Part shown: piece after piece, positions 16,291-25,036 of the stretch
Position numbering within the stretch: the first letter of the stretch is position 1
How the letters are laid out: each line of letters opens with the position of its first letter
NCBI GenBank assembly: GCA_022565795.1
Contig: JAIUMA010000004.1
Location: 42,617 to 106,616 of the forward strand
Length of the DNA: 64,000 nt
Source of the DNA: Balneolia bacterium
Lineage (GTDB): Bacteria > Bacteroidota > Rhodothermia > Balneolales > Cyclonatronaceae
Direction: 5' to 3'
Program-made: the position numbers and the translations under genes
The notes under the pieces: model-generated
Seen by the model: only the letters and a program-made list of their open reading frames with translations
Told to the model about the DNA's origin: nothing
Databases searched by the model: none

Positions 16291-17655
16291 ATGTCTGCAT
16301 CGGTATCACTTATAAAAAAATACAACGTTCCCGGCCCCCGCTACACGTCGTACCCGACAGCCGTTCAATTCGACGTAATTGACCCGGTAACGCTCGGAAC
16401 CTATCTCACCAGGCGAAATACATCGCCGCGCGATATTTCACTGTATCTGCATCTCCCTTTTTGCGCATCGTTATGCTGGTATTGTGGCTGCACGACGGTC
16501 ATCACCAAAAAGAAAGGTCATGCCGATATTTATCTGGACTATCTCGAAAAAGAGATGAAATACTACGCCGGGCTGCTTCATCCGAATCATTCCGTAAAGC
16601 AGATTCACTACGGCGGAGGGACACCAACATTTCTCACGCCAAAGCAGCTCAGGCGACTGGGCAAGATGCTCCATACCTATTTCAACATCGATTTGAAGGC
16701 CGAGTTTGGTGTTGAGCTTGATCCGAGAACCTTCACTCAGGAGCATCTCGAGGCGCTGATGGAGTACGGCATGAACAGAGCATCGATAGGATTTCAGGAT
16801 GTGAATGAAGAGGTGCAAAAAGCTATACACCGGATTCAGCCGCTCGAAATGGTGCTCGACTGCATGAATAAACTTCGCGCTGCCGGTATAAAATCAGTGA
16901 ATCTGGATGTGATTTACGGTCTTCCTATGCAGACACGGGAGCGCTTTGCCAAAACGCTTGAGGCAATAAAAACGCTTGACCCGGATCGCGTGGCCGTTTA
17001 CAGCTATGCGCACGTACCATGGATCAAACCTGCACAGAAGCTTCTGGAAGACAAAGAGCTGCCAACAGCCGACGAAAAAATGCAGCTGTTCGTGGATGCG
17101 ATAAAGTACATGCAGGAAAACGGTTACGATCACATTGGAATGGACCATTTTGCCAAACCCAATGATGAGCTCAGTATCGCTCTGCGCGACGGCACGCTTC
17201 AGCGAAACTTCCAGGGCTACAGCACCATGTACGGACTTGATCTCTATGCGTTGGGCATGTCGAGCATAAGCTCAGTAGGCGGATACTACTTCCAGAATGA
17301 AAAAGAGCTGAACGACTGGTCAGATGCTATCAATGAGCGCGGCAACTCATGGGTTAAAGGCGTGAGGCTCTCCAGGGAAGACAAAATTCGCAGGGGTGTA
17401 ATCATGCAGTTAATGTGCAGCCGTAATCTGAGCTTCAGAGATTTATGGGATACCTGGCATATAAACGCACGTGAGCATTTCAAAACGGAGCTCGAGCTTC
17501 TTAAACCACTGGAAGAAGACGGCATACTTACCTTATCGTGCGATGGAATACAAATTCATGCAGAAGGACGATTTTTCTTGCGAAACATTGCGATGGCATT
17601 CGATCAGTATATGCCCAAGGATGAATCAAAGCCCGTATTTTCTAAAACAATCTGA
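16291..17655 (+). CDS. hemN: oxygen-independent coproporphyrinogen III oxidase
   Basis: A radical-SAM enzyme that decarboxylates coproporphyrinogen III to protoporphyrinogen IX without oxygen, a step of heme synthesis. The [4Fe-4S] motif is CASLCWYC (C-x3-C-x2-C, Cys at about 58, 62 and 65 from this start), followed by HYGGGTPTFL, the SAM-binding GGGTP block. The N-terminus PGPRYTSYPTA is specific to true HemN rather than to HemW. The length of about 454 is normal. I chose the ATG at 16291; an ATG three codons earlier (16282) is equally possible. It is transcribed alone, with a strong hairpin 27 bp after the stop. Confidence 0.96.
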   Translation: MSASVSLIKKYNVPGPRYTSYPTAVQFDVIDPVTLGTYLTRRNTSPRDISLYLHLPFCASLCWYCGCTTVITKKKGHADIYLDYLEKEMKYYAGLLHPNHSVKQIHYGGGTPTFLTPKQLRRLGKMLHTYFNIDLKAEFGVELDPRTFTQEHLEALMEYGMNRASIGFQDVNEEVQKAIHRIQPLEMVLDCMNKLRAAGIKSVNLDVIYGLPMQTRERFAKTLEAIKTLDPDRVAVYSYAHVPWIKPAQKLLEDKELPTADEKMQLFVDAIKYMQENGYDHIGMDHFAKPNDELSIALRDGTLQRNFQGYSTMYGLDLYALGMSSISSVGGYYFQNEKELNDWSDAINERGNSWVKGVRLSREDKIRRGVIMQLMCSRNLSFRDLWDTWHINAREHFKTELELLKPLEEDGILTLSCDGIQIHAEGRFFLRNIAMAFDQYMPKDESKPVFSKTI

Positions 17656-17853
17656 AGCCTGAAATCAGGCTGTGTGAAATAACTACAGCAATGGCGGGTT
17701 AAACCATTGCTGTAGTGGGCTCTCTCTCGAGTCGTGGATTGTCGCTAAGGATGTGGTATCTATCGCTTCCGCGAATCACCCACCCAACTTAGCATTTTGT
17801 CGTGGTTATATGAACAAAAGGGGTAAGGTGCAAACTTAAAACAAGGGTCTGAG
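17656..17853. other. gene-free spacer after hemN
   Basis: Apart from two hairpins (gcctga-aa-tcaggc at 17657-17670 and the longer terminator after it), nothing recognisable is seen until the candidate small gene on the minus strand begins. Confidence 0.6.
17682..17716 (+). terminator. hairpin after hemN
   Basis: A perfect 13-bp stem (actacagcaatgg / ccattgctgtagt) with a 9-nt loop lies 27 bp after the hemN stop. No strong T-run follows. Confidence 0.65.
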
Positions 17854-18093
17854 CTATTGCTCAGTCTTGCATACCTTCTCCCACCTGCTGGTATATGAAT
17901 CCAGATTGTGGTATTTAGTTTCTGTATCCTGCTCGGTGTGTTTATTAAGTGCGTACAATCTTTTCGAAACACGAACCATAAGGCAAGACGATGTTGTCTC
18001 GCTTTGTGGTGCCTGCTCTTTCGTAAGTTCCTGTGCTCCCGCGCTGCTGCCTGATAAATCAGAAAACAGCGAGTATTGATTAAGGTGCTTCAT
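17854..18093 (-). CDS. candidate small protein downstream of the two-component genes
   Basis: A 79-residue frame from the ATG 18091-18093. It is soluble, has no signal peptide and is polar, with two cysteines and a basic-aromatic second half (RVSKRLYALNKHT, then YTSRWEKVC). I recognise no family. Codon use looks ordinary for the region. Support comes mainly from context: it lies 98 bp after the response regulator on the same strand. The gap holds a dyad-like motif (18172-18187) almost identical to one found just before the regulator gene, so it may be a regulated target. It could also be a chance frame. Confidence 0.4.
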   Translation of the reverse strand: MKHLNQYSLFSDLSGSSAGAQELTKEQAPQSETTSSCLMVRVSKRLYALNKHTEQDTETKYHNLDSYTSRWEKVCKTEQ

Positions 18094-18171
18094 AAATCGT
18101 GAGTTATGAGCCTGTTTTTTAGGCGTTTGATAATGTGCTTCGTAAAATTACGTAACCGGCTACGTAGATGC

Positions 18172-18187
18172 AACTACGCAATTACGT
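18172..18187 (-). promoter_or_regulatory. ACGTAATTGCGTAGTT motif, copy 1
   Basis: On the minus strand this 16-mer differs at one base from the one at 18895-18910. More TACGTA and TACG half-sites follow toward the small candidate gene (18140-18168). It may be a binding site for the neighbouring NarL/LuxR-type regulator; this is inferred. Confidence 0.45.
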
Positions 18188-18191
18188 GGTA

Positions 18192-18857
18192 TTATATAAT
18201 TCTTTCTCTTAAAGCCTTTGCAACAGCCTCGGTGCGCGAATTTACCTGAAGCTTTTTGTAAATGTTACGAAGGTGATAATCCACTGTATGAAAGCTTAAG
18301 AACAGCTCTGCCGCTACGTGCTTTTTTGTTTTACCGTTTGTGATGAGCTTCAGGACTTCCTGCTCACGCTCTGTGAGATCGTAATCATCCTGCTTCGGTG
18401 CAAAGGTCGAAAACATCTTCAGCACCTTATGGGCAATCCGGGGATTGATCGGCGCTCCGCCGTTTACAACTTCCATTATCGAGCGGTTCAGCTCTTCCTC
18501 TGAGGTTGATTTCAGCAGGTAGCCGTCAGCGCCGGCACAAATCGCGTTGAAGATATACTCCTCTTCGTCGTGCACGGTGAGCATAATCACAAAAATATCA
18601 TCATAAACAGCCTTGAAAGCCGCCACCCCGGCTACTCCGTTCATGCCAGGCAGATCGATGTCGCATAAAATGATGTCGGGTTTGCCTTCTTTGAGTTCAT
18701 CGAGGGCGCTTTCAACATCTTCGAAATCTTTCTCACAGTTAAAACCATCCATCGAGTTGAGCAGAAAAACCATCGATTTTCGGTATGAAGGATGATCTTC
18801 AACAATCCAGACGTTGAGCTCTTTAGCGGGTGCGTTGTCTTTATCGGCTGTATCCAT
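18192..18857 (-). CDS. NarL/LuxR-family response regulator
   Basis: A 221-residue two-domain regulator. The receiver domain (about residues 14-130) has the acidic pair ED at 20-21 and the phosphorylatable Asp66 in CDIDLPG. The C-terminal LuxR/GerE helix-turn-helix (about 155-218) reads LTEREQEVLKLI ... AAELFLSFHTVDYHLRNIY. It is encoded 52 bp after the large sensor kinase and is surely its partner. A dyad motif found both between the two genes and just after this one may be its operator, implying self-control plus control of the next small gene. Confidence 0.95.
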   Translation of the reverse strand: MDTADKDNAPAKELNVWIVEDHPSYRKSMVFLLNSMDGFNCEKDFEDVESALDELKEGKPDIILCDIDLPGMNGVAGVAAFKAVYDDIFVIMLTVHDEEEYIFNAICAGADGYLLKSTSEEELNRSIMEVVNGGAPINPRIAHKVLKMFSTFAPKQDDYDLTEREQEVLKLITNGKTKKHVAAELFLSFHTVDYHLRNIYKKLQVNSRTEAVAKALRERII

Positions 18858-18890
18858 GCGTATACGTTAAGGCTAAGGTGCGATTTGCTC

Positions 18891-18910
18891 AACTACGTAA
18901 ATGCGTAGTT
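18891..18910. promoter_or_regulatory. ACGTAAATGCGTAGTT dyad, copy 2
   Basis: The segment aactacgtaaatgcgtagtt is a near-perfect palindrome (9-bp arms with one mismatch) in the gap between the kinase stop and the regulator start. It is nearly the same as the copy at 18172-18187 read in the other direction. Likely operator for the adjacent response regulator. Confidence 0.5.
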
Positions 18911-21840
18911 TAAACGGGTATGTCCAAAGTGATGGTCGTGCCCCGACCCGGACTTGTGCGGAGATTTAGGGTGCCGCCAACTTCAGCTGCACGCTCGCGC
19001 ATGCTTCGAAGACCAAGACCAGAAGAGGTGATGTGTTCGGGATCAAAGCCTTTCCCGTCATCGCTTATGCTCAGGCTTAACATGCCATCTCTTTGGTGAA
19101 AGCGAACGTTTACCTGCCCGGCCTGAGCGTGTTTAACGATATTGTGAATCACTTCTTTAGCAATTAGGATGATGGTCCTTCGCTTCTGAATCTGAAGAGT
19201 GAAGTTTGTGTCGTCTATGTTAGAATCGAAGGTCCACTTGGTCTCCATAAGCATGTTCGACACCACTTCCCGAAGCTTGATGAGCAGATTTTCCATCTTG
19301 TCGTTATCGGGATTAATCAGCCATACAATGTCGCGCATAGACTCGGCGGTGAGCCTGCTCAGATTACGAATCTCATCAAGGTCCTCGGCGGTCTGAGGGC
19401 TGGTATGCTCACGTTTTTTAACCACGGAGCTTCGTATTGCAATGCTGGCAAGGTTACTGCCAATCTCGTCGTGCAGATCTTTTGAAATCCGAATTCTCAG
19501 GTTGTTCAGTCGGGTGAAGTTATACACTTTGTAGCGATAGCTGCCGTATGCTATTCCGAACACCATGAATACGAGCCCGCTGTAGAACCACCAGGTTTCC
19601 CAGAATGCCGGCAATACCCGGACGGGAATAGTGGCAGCAGTAATGCTCTCGATGCCGTTTTCATTAATCGCTTTTACTTCAAAGGTATAGCGGCCGTGCG
19701 GGATGCTGGTGTAATACGCAGCCCGGCGTGTTCCCACTTCCTGCCACTGGCTGTCGTAAGGCTTCAGGCGATACTTGAACCGAACGTCTGATGGCGCCGT
19801 AAAAGTGGGCGATGTATACTGAATCTCAAGCGCTCTTACCTGATGCGAAACCACAATCTCACCGCTGTCACCCGGTTGATAAGGTTCCAGATCCAGCAGG
19901 ATTTGCTGGATTACCGCCGTGGGCGGAGTCGTATTTAGTACGACCTTGGAAGGGTCGGCATGGGCCATCCCGATTCCGGCAGGAAAGTAAATATTTCCGT
20001 CGTGCTGGAGTACGGTAGGTTGGTGGTTGCCGTAAATAGCCTCAGCCAGTAGCCCGTCGTTCCGGGTGAAACGTATGGCATCTGCGTGGGGATCACCCTC
20101 TTCAATCGAATCAAGAAGCTGATTTCTGTTCACCCGGGTGATGCCTGTAGTGCTTCCCATCCAGAAGTAGCCTTGATCATCCTCGACAATTTGCCAGATT
20201 ACGTCGGTCGGAAGCCCGTTTCCGGTATTGAAATTATAAAATTCGCCATCCCGTATAAGGGTGAGGCCAAAATCGAAGGTGCCTACCCAAAGATTGTCGT
20301 CTTCATCAGTATGAAGCGCCGTAATTACCGAGCCCATAGTTCCGCCTGGTGCCGAGATGAACTCCGCGCGCGGTTCGGTTTCAATATCGTAGAGCGCGTG
20401 CAGTCCGCCGTTGGTACCCAGCCATATGGTATCACCCTGTCTGAGGATGGAGCGCACGGTGTTGTTGGCAAGTCCCTGAGCTGAATTCACAAAGGTGGCC
20501 TCACCGTTATGCCATCTTGCCAGGCCCACGTTGGCTCCGATAAGCAACGCACCGTCTCTGTCTTCATAGAGAGATAGCATCGAGATTGTAGAATATGATC
20601 CGTCTTCGAATAAAGGATGGCGCGTGAAGACTCCGTTTTGGTAGATATCGATTCCGCCCCCGGGACCAAAGTAGGCAACAAGCAGCTGATTCTGAGAATC
20701 TGCAAGCAGTAAATGCGGGTTGGAGGAGTGCATGCCATCAACGGATGTTAATACTCGGTAGCCGTCATCATTCCTGGAATACAGGCCAAACTGCGTGGCT
20801 ATCCAGAGTGAGTCATCAAACCAGGCGGCCGATGAGGTTGCCCCGTCCGGCAGACCGTCTGCCGTAGTGATGGCGCTGAACGTTGCGGGGGCGAGGCGCA
20901 GAATACCGCCGCCCCAGTCTGCTATCCATATATTACCTTCACGGTCTTCCATAATGCTGAGTGAAAAAGAGCGTTCAAGACCCGGATATGCCGAAACGGT
21001 TTCGAATTCATCGTCGGTGTAAAAGATGCCTTCAGCTGTACCAACCCAAATCCGGCCGCTGCTGTCTTTTTTAATAGCCGTGGTTACGTGAGAGGATTCG
21101 GAGTAGCCACGCATCGGGAAGTTTGTGAATTCATTGTTTTCATAAAGAAAAACGCCGCGCCCCGCAGTGGAAAGCCAGAGTCTGTCGCCATCTGGAGTAA
21201 AATCGTAGATAAGTTCGTTTACGGGCGTGGAGGTAGACCTGAAGTTCAGATTGTCTGATATCCATACTCCGTTAACGATTATTCCCATAGCCATTTTCTC
21301 TCCGCTAAAACGCTGTAAGGCAAAGATATGGTTCCTGGGAATATCGGGTTCCTGCCAGCTGAGAACCGTGTCGCCTGTAGCGAGAAAAAGTCCGCTTCCG
21401 TCTGCGCCAATCCACAGCCCGTCTTCATTCTCACCGAATGAGAGTACATAGGTACCATCATCAATAAATTCATCGAATTCACGAAAGAAGGAATTGTCTC
21501 TGTAGGTTACGACACCACCGCCGGACATGCCGATATATAAGGTTCCGTCTTCTGAAACAAACAGCTTACGGATTACGCTTCGGGTGATTTCAGGCGTGTT
21601 GGTGCGGTCGAAAATGGTGAAGTTGACGCCATCAAACCGGGCGAGTCCGTTATCGGTTGCCAGCCAGATAAAGCCATCGGGCGTTTGGGCAATATCGAAA
21701 ATGTCGTTAGACGGCAGCCCGCTCTGAACCGTCCATCGCTGCTGGGCGTACTGAGCCTGTAGCTGGCTATCGGTTAGAAAAGCAGGCAACAACAGAATGA
21801 GCAGGAATAATGAAAGACTAAAAAGCGGTAGGCGGGTCAT
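18910..21840 (-). CDS. periplasmic beta-propeller sensor histidine kinase (Reg_prop/Y_Y_Y/HisKA_3)
   Basis: A 976-residue sensor from the ATG 21838-21840, with a signal peptide or anchor of about 30 residues. The periplasmic part (about 35-640) is built of repeated 'WLATDNGL..FDG'-type units, the two-component regulator propeller. A Y_Y_Y domain follows (FKYRLKPYDSQW, then YTSIPHGRYTFEVKA). After one membrane segment (FYSGLVFMVFGIAYG) comes a HisKA_3 helix with the phosphorylated His in KDLHDEIGSNLA, then an ATPase domain (SDDGKGFD, GLGLRSMRERA). Propeller sensors of this type in Bacteroidota usually detect sugars or polymer fragments. No transport or polysaccharide genes adjoin, so the signal is unknown. 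It pairs with the LuxR-type regulator downstream. Confidence 0.95.
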   Translation of the reverse strand: MTRLPLFSLSLFLLILLLPAFLTDSQLQAQYAQQRWTVQSGLPSNDIFDIAQTPDGFIWLATDNGLARFDGVNFTIFDRTNTPEITRSVIRKLFVSEDGTLYIGMSGGGVVTYRDNSFFREFDEFIDDGTYVLSFGENEDGLWIGADGSGLFLATGDTVLSWQEPDIPRNHIFALQRFSGEKMAMGIIVNGVWISDNLNFRSTSTPVNELIYDFTPDGDRLWLSTAGRGVFLYENNEFTNFPMRGYSESSHVTTAIKKDSSGRIWVGTAEGIFYTDDEFETVSAYPGLERSFSLSIMEDREGNIWIADWGGGILRLAPATFSAITTADGLPDGATSSAAWFDDSLWIATQFGLYSRNDDGYRVLTSVDGMHSSNPHLLLADSQNQLLVAYFGPGGGIDIYQNGVFTRHPLFEDGSYSTISMLSLYEDRDGALLIGANVGLARWHNGEATFVNSAQGLANNTVRSILRQGDTIWLGTNGGLHALYDIETEPRAEFISAPGGTMGSVITALHTDEDDNLWVGTFDFGLTLIRDGEFYNFNTGNGLPTDVIWQIVEDDQGYFWMGSTTGITRVNRNQLLDSIEEGDPHADAIRFTRNDGLLAEAIYGNHQPTVLQHDGNIYFPAGIGMAHADPSKVVLNTTPPTAVIQQILLDLEPYQPGDSGEIVVSHQVRALEIQYTSPTFTAPSDVRFKYRLKPYDSQWQEVGTRRAAYYTSIPHGRYTFEVKAINENGIESITAATIPVRVLPAFWETWWFYSGLVFMVFGIAYGSYRYKVYNFTRLNNLRIRISKDLHDEIGSNLASIAIRSSVVKKREHTSPQTAEDLDEIRNLSRLTAESMRDIVWLINPDNDKMENLLIKLREVVSNMLMETKWTFDSNIDDTNFTLQIQKRRTIILIAKEVIHNIVKHAQAGQVNVRFHQRDGMLSLSISDDGKGFDPEHITSSGLGLRSMRERAAEVGGTLNLRTSPGRGTTITLDIPV

Positions 21841-21955
21841 CTTCCGAAATGAGTAACACAATGATTTTGAAGACCGGAAACGATAACGAATTCTGCCGAA
21901 TAACCCAACAATTCATTAATTGGTTGAAGCAGAGGGTCGCAGAAGCTGCGTTTTA

Positions 21956-22315
21956 TCAGCCACAGCCGCATTGTGCAGGCGCTACCTGTGCGGCGAAATC
22001 CATTTTGATCTCCTCGCTGATGGCCGAGTTGCACTCCCTAAGGAGATCGGTAAAGATATTTTCACACTGTTCGAGTGAGGCTACCGTATCGTTGGTCCGG
22101 AACTCTTTCTGCACGTCGCGGTAAAGCGCGAGCTCGTTTTCTTCAAGCCTGCCTTCATGCTGCTTGCGGCTTAACTCGTAGGTCATAGTATTGAGGCGGG
22201 TCATGAGATCGCGGGCCACATCATCCTGTTCAAAAGATTTTCGGGCGGCATAGAAATCAGCGGCTTCTTCGGTTGATTTCAGCTCGTTTATAAATTGATT
22301 GATTGCTTCTTGCAT
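21956..22315 (-). CDS. YlbF-family protein, Cys-rich C-terminus (first of tandem pair)
   Basis: A 119-residue helical protein of the YlbF/YmcA family. The central block (DLMTRLNTMTYELSRKQHEGRL ... ALYRDVQKEF) is the family's coiled helical core. In Bacillus, YlbF, YmcA and YaaT form an iron-sulfur complex that tunes RNase Y and mRNA maturation. This copy ends in PAQCGCG, a C-x-C tail like the cluster-binding end of the Bacillus proteins. It lies 32 bp after a paralogue with a similar Cys end, so the two probably form a heteromer. The exact function outside Firmicutes is unproven. Confidence 0.8.
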   Translation of the reverse strand: MQEAINQFINELKSTEEAADFYAARKSFEQDDVARDLMTRLNTMTYELSRKQHEGRLEENELALYRDVQKEFRTNDTVASLEQCENIFTDLLRECNSAISEEIKMDFAAQVAPAQCGCG

Positions 22316-22347
22316 AACTAAGGTTGTTCAGGTTAATGTAATGCGGG

Positions 22348-22752
22348 TTAGCAGCAGCCGCCTTCCGGCTTGGCCATGGTTCCAAACTCTATATCGAGCT
22401 TTTCGCTAAGCTCTTCATTCACGCTTTCCAGACGTTTCTTCCAAATTGTTTGTGCGTTCATTAGCGCGTGGATTTCGGGATGGGTTTCGAGCTGATGGGA
22501 AAGGTCCCGGTACTGCTGCATAAGCTCGTCGTCTGGTTTACCCTGTGCCTGCTGTTGCTGCTGAAGTTTTGGGATGAGGGCGTTGTACGATTCTACCAGC
22601 TTATTCACTTCTTTGTTCTGGTTAAACTCCTCCTGGGCCTTATGAAAAGCCTTGTATTCAGGCAGTTCGCGAAGTTGTCTTCCCAGCTCCCGGGCCGATT
22701 CAAGCAGGCTGGTTTTGTCAGATATTGTTTGCATGATGCTTACTGTTTGCAT
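22348..22752 (-). CDS. YlbF-family protein, Cys-rich C-terminus (second of tandem pair)
   Basis: A 134-residue YlbF/YmcA-family protein: SARELGRQLRELPEYKAFHKA at the start, a Gln-rich hinge (LQQQQQAQGK), then HPEIHALMNAQTIWKKRLE. It ends EGGCC, so like its downstream neighbour it offers a terminal Cys pair. The start is duplicated: an 18-nt tandem repeat creates two in-frame ATGs six codons apart (22752 and 22734), so either MQTVSI... or MQTISD... may be the true N-terminus. It is translated just before the paralogue on the same strand. Confidence 0.8.
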   Translation of the reverse strand: MQTVSIMQTISDKTSLLESARELGRQLRELPEYKAFHKAQEEFNQNKEVNKLVESYNALIPKLQQQQQAQGKPDDELMQQYRDLSHQLETHPEIHALMNAQTIWKKRLESVNEELSEKLDIEFGTMAKPEGGCC

Positions 22753-22933
22753 GATGCCGGAAATGAATATTTCTCAGCTTTATTGCGGTGGTATTTTGAT
22801 TAAAATACGGTTTAACTATCATCCGCCGAACTGTTATTAAGAAGTTTAACATTGCGGAGCGTTCGGTTTCTCCGGCAAAGGTGTTTTGGTATATTAACGG
22901 GAACCGTAACCATTACGAAACCCAATCCGGCTT

Positions 22934-23386
22934 ATGATGCCATCACCCGTTAAAAAAATCCCGATTTTTCTTTCCGCAGCATTTCTAATGTTGATTTTAC
23001 TCATCAATCCGCAGAAAGCTGAAGCGCAGCGGGATTTTGACGTAATGTCATGCGTACGCTCCGCAGAGTCGACCGAGGCGATGGTTGAGTGCGGCGATGA
23101 ATACATATCCTTCTGGAACGACCGTATGCAGCTTAGTCTCGATCAGCTGGAGGGCCTGCTCCCAGAGGCAAGGCAGATTATGCTGGAAGAGTCGCAGGAT
23201 GCCTGGAACGAGTACCGCGTTACGCAGGTGAACCTCTCGAATACCATCCACTTCGGCTCCGGTGATGATATGCACCGGGTGATGGCCAGAATTCGGGAAG
23301 CCCGACTCTACCAGCAGCGATCCGAATATCTGGAAGACCTGATTGTGGTCCAGCAGGCAACACGCAGCCGGGAACGTTCAAATTAG
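22934..23386 (+). CDS. LprI/DUF1311-like secreted protein
   Basis: A 150-residue protein with a signal peptide of about 30 residues ending near KAEAQRD. The mature part has the LprI/DUF1311 pattern: paired cysteines (SCVRSAES and VECGDEYISFWNDRM), then WNEYRVTQVNLSNTIHFGSG and a helical end. Members are periplasmic, and the name-giving Mycobacterium protein inhibits lysozyme, but most are uncharacterised. It is followed 12 bp later by a DUF2905 gene on the same strand, so the two form a small operon. Confidence 0.72.
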   Translation: MMPSPVKKIPIFLSAAFLMLILLINPQKAEAQRDFDVMSCVRSAESTEAMVECGDEYISFWNDRMQLSLDQLEGLLPEARQIMLEESQDAWNEYRVTQVNLSNTIHFGSGDDMHRVMARIREARLYQQRSEYLEDLIVVQQATRSRERSN

Positions 23387-23398
23387 GGTGATGCCGCC

Positions 23399-23623
23399 AT
23401 GTCTCCGGATACAGGACGAATTATCGTAATTATCGGCATTTTGATAGTGCTGGCCGGGCTGATCATTATGTTTTTTGGCAACAAGCTGAGCTGGATCGGG
23501 AATTTACCCGGTGATATCCGGATTGAGCGCGGAAATACGCGGATCTATTTTCCCGTAGTTACCATGATTCTGGTCAGCATCATTCTAACTATTGTTATCC
23601 GGCTGTTTCAGCGCTTTTTCTAA
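23399..23623 (+). CDS. DUF2905-family small membrane protein
   Basis: A 74-residue protein with two membrane helices (about residues 7-27 and 51-71) joined by the family signature LSWIGNLPGDIRIERGNTRIYFP. This fits DUF2905, a widespread inner-membrane family of unknown role. Its last 4 bp overlap the end of the convergent dehydratase gene. Complete and of normal length. Confidence 0.92.
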   Translation: MSPDTGRIIVIIGILIVLAGLIIMFFGNKLSWIGNLPGDIRIERGNTRIYFPVVTMILVSIILTIVIRLFQRFF

Positions 23624-24576
23624 AGCCAGGGAAGCTTGTCGAGATCAACATTTCCGCCGGTAAGTATAATCCCGACCTTTTTATCTCTGAAGAGCTCCGG
23701 CCGGGTTTCTACGGCGGCAAGGGGCACGCTGCATGAGGGCTCTATGATGATTTTCATTCGCTCCCAAACGTCGCGCATACTTTTCAGAATCTGAGTCTCG
23801 GAAACGGTTATGATATCATCCACCTGCCGCGAAATGATAGAAAAGGTGATGGGCCCGAGCGAGGTTCGGAGTCCGTCGGCTATGGTGTTTGGCTTTTCTG
23901 AGGGAATGAGCTTCCCTGCCTTTAGCGACTGCCAGGCGTCGTTTGCCTGTTCGGGCTCAGCTCCGTAAACGGTGATGGTGGGCTTCAAAAATTTAGCGCT
24001 CAGGGCTGTGCCCGACAGCAGTCCGCCGCCGCCAACCGGCGCCATAATTATATCTAATTCGGGATGATCTTCCAGAAGCTCAAGCGCGCACGTCGCCTGG
24101 CCCAAAATTACGTCTCTGTGGTTATAAGGCGGAATGAAGACCGCGCCGGTTTCTTCTACAACTTTTTGAAGCGTTTCCTCGCGGCTGTCCAGGGTCGACT
24201 CGCAAAAGGTAATTTGGCCCTCGTAAGACTCAACGGCTTTCACCTTTACGGATGGTGCATTTTCTGGCATTACGATGTAGGCTGGAATACCCCTGGAGCG
24301 TGCAGCACGAGCCAAAGCCGCGGCATGATTTCCGGAAGAATGAGTGGCAACGCCCTTTTTAGCCTCATTGTCCGAGAGCCGTAATATGGCATGCATGGCC
24401 CCGCGGGCTTTGAATGCGCCTGTTTTCTGGAAGTTTTCGCACTTAAAGTAAAGTTCGGTTCCGAGGCGGTCATCCAGCCAGGATGAGGTGAGAACAGGCG
24501 TCCGGTGCGTAAAAGGTCTGATAAGCCCATCAGCCTGGCGAATATCATCAAGGGTTATGTTAATATTCTCAGTCAT
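23620..24576 (-). CDS. PLP-dependent threonine/serine dehydratase
   Basis: A 318-residue fold-type II PLP enzyme. The cofactor lysine is Lys56 in FQKTGAFKARGA, and the phosphate-binding loop is GGGGLLSG (about residue 180). It lacks the C-terminal ACT regulatory domain of biosynthetic IlvA, so it is of the short type: catabolic threonine dehydratase, serine racemase or hydroxyaspartate ammonia-lyase. The sequence alone does not separate these. Cytoplasmic. It lies 31 bp after... the receiver-protein gene stop is downstream of it rather than shared, so it has its own promoter in the 24577-24606 gap or reads from the gene before it. Confidence 0.88.
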   Translation of the reverse strand: MTENINITLDDIRQADGLIRPFTHRTPVLTSSWLDDRLGTELYFKCENFQKTGAFKARGAMHAILRLSDNEAKKGVATHSSGNHAAALARAARSRGIPAYIVMPENAPSVKVKAVESYEGQITFCESTLDSREETLQKVVEETGAVFIPPYNHRDVILGQATCALELLEDHPELDIIMAPVGGGGLLSGTALSAKFLKPTITVYGAEPEQANDAWQSLKAGKLIPSEKPNTIADGLRTSLGPITFSIISRQVDDIITVSETQILKSMRDVWERMKIIIEPSCSVPLAAVETRPELFRDKKVGIILTGGNVDLDKLPWL

Positions 24577-24606
24577 AGTCGGGCATGTGTCTTTACGGAC
24601 TGAGCT

Positions 24607-24981
24607 TTACTCGACTTTCAGGTCGGGCAGAATCTCTTCCATAGCATCACGCAGGCTGGTGTACTCAAAGGGCTTGATGAGGAAACCCATAGGCTGCGTA
24701 GCTTCGGCGCGCTGGATTACATCTTTTTCTGTATTACCGGTGAGGTACAAAACCGGAACGTCTGAAAAGGCGCGGACTTGCTCTATGGTTTGGATGCCGT
24801 CGTACTTGCCAATCAGCTTAACATCCATTAGTACAAGATCAGGATTGTATTCTTTTACGGCTTCAATGGCAGCGTCTCCTGATTTTGCTTTAGCGACAAT
24901 CTGATGACCCATTTTTTCAATCATCTTTTCGATCATCATCTGAAGCATAAATTCGTCTTCGACGATTAGGATTTTTTTCAT
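24607..24981 (-). CDS. stand-alone receiver (CheY-like) response regulator
   Basis: A 124-residue single receiver domain from the ATG 24979-24981. An open frame extends upstream to 25137, but that part overlaps the permease gene and is not domain-like. The acidic pair is Glu8-Asp9 (IVEDE), the phosphorylated Asp53 is in VLMDVKL, Thr83 is in YLTGNTE, and the Lys is in LIKPFEY. There is no output domain, so it works through protein contacts or a phosphorelay. No kinase adjoins; the nearest (60.0-61.2 kb) is far away. It lies 55 bp after the AI-2E-type permease gene. Confidence 0.9.
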   Translation of the reverse strand: MKKILIVEDEFMLQMMIEKMIEKMGHQIVAKAKSGDAAIEAVKEYNPDLVLMDVKLIGKYDGIQTIEQVRAFSDVPVLYLTGNTEKDVIQRAEATQPMGFLIKPFEYTSLRDAMEEILPDLKVE

Positions 24982-25036
24982 GTGCTGGAGCTCATTAGAT
25001 GTAGTAACTTGTGTATTCCAAGATAACGATTCAGAG

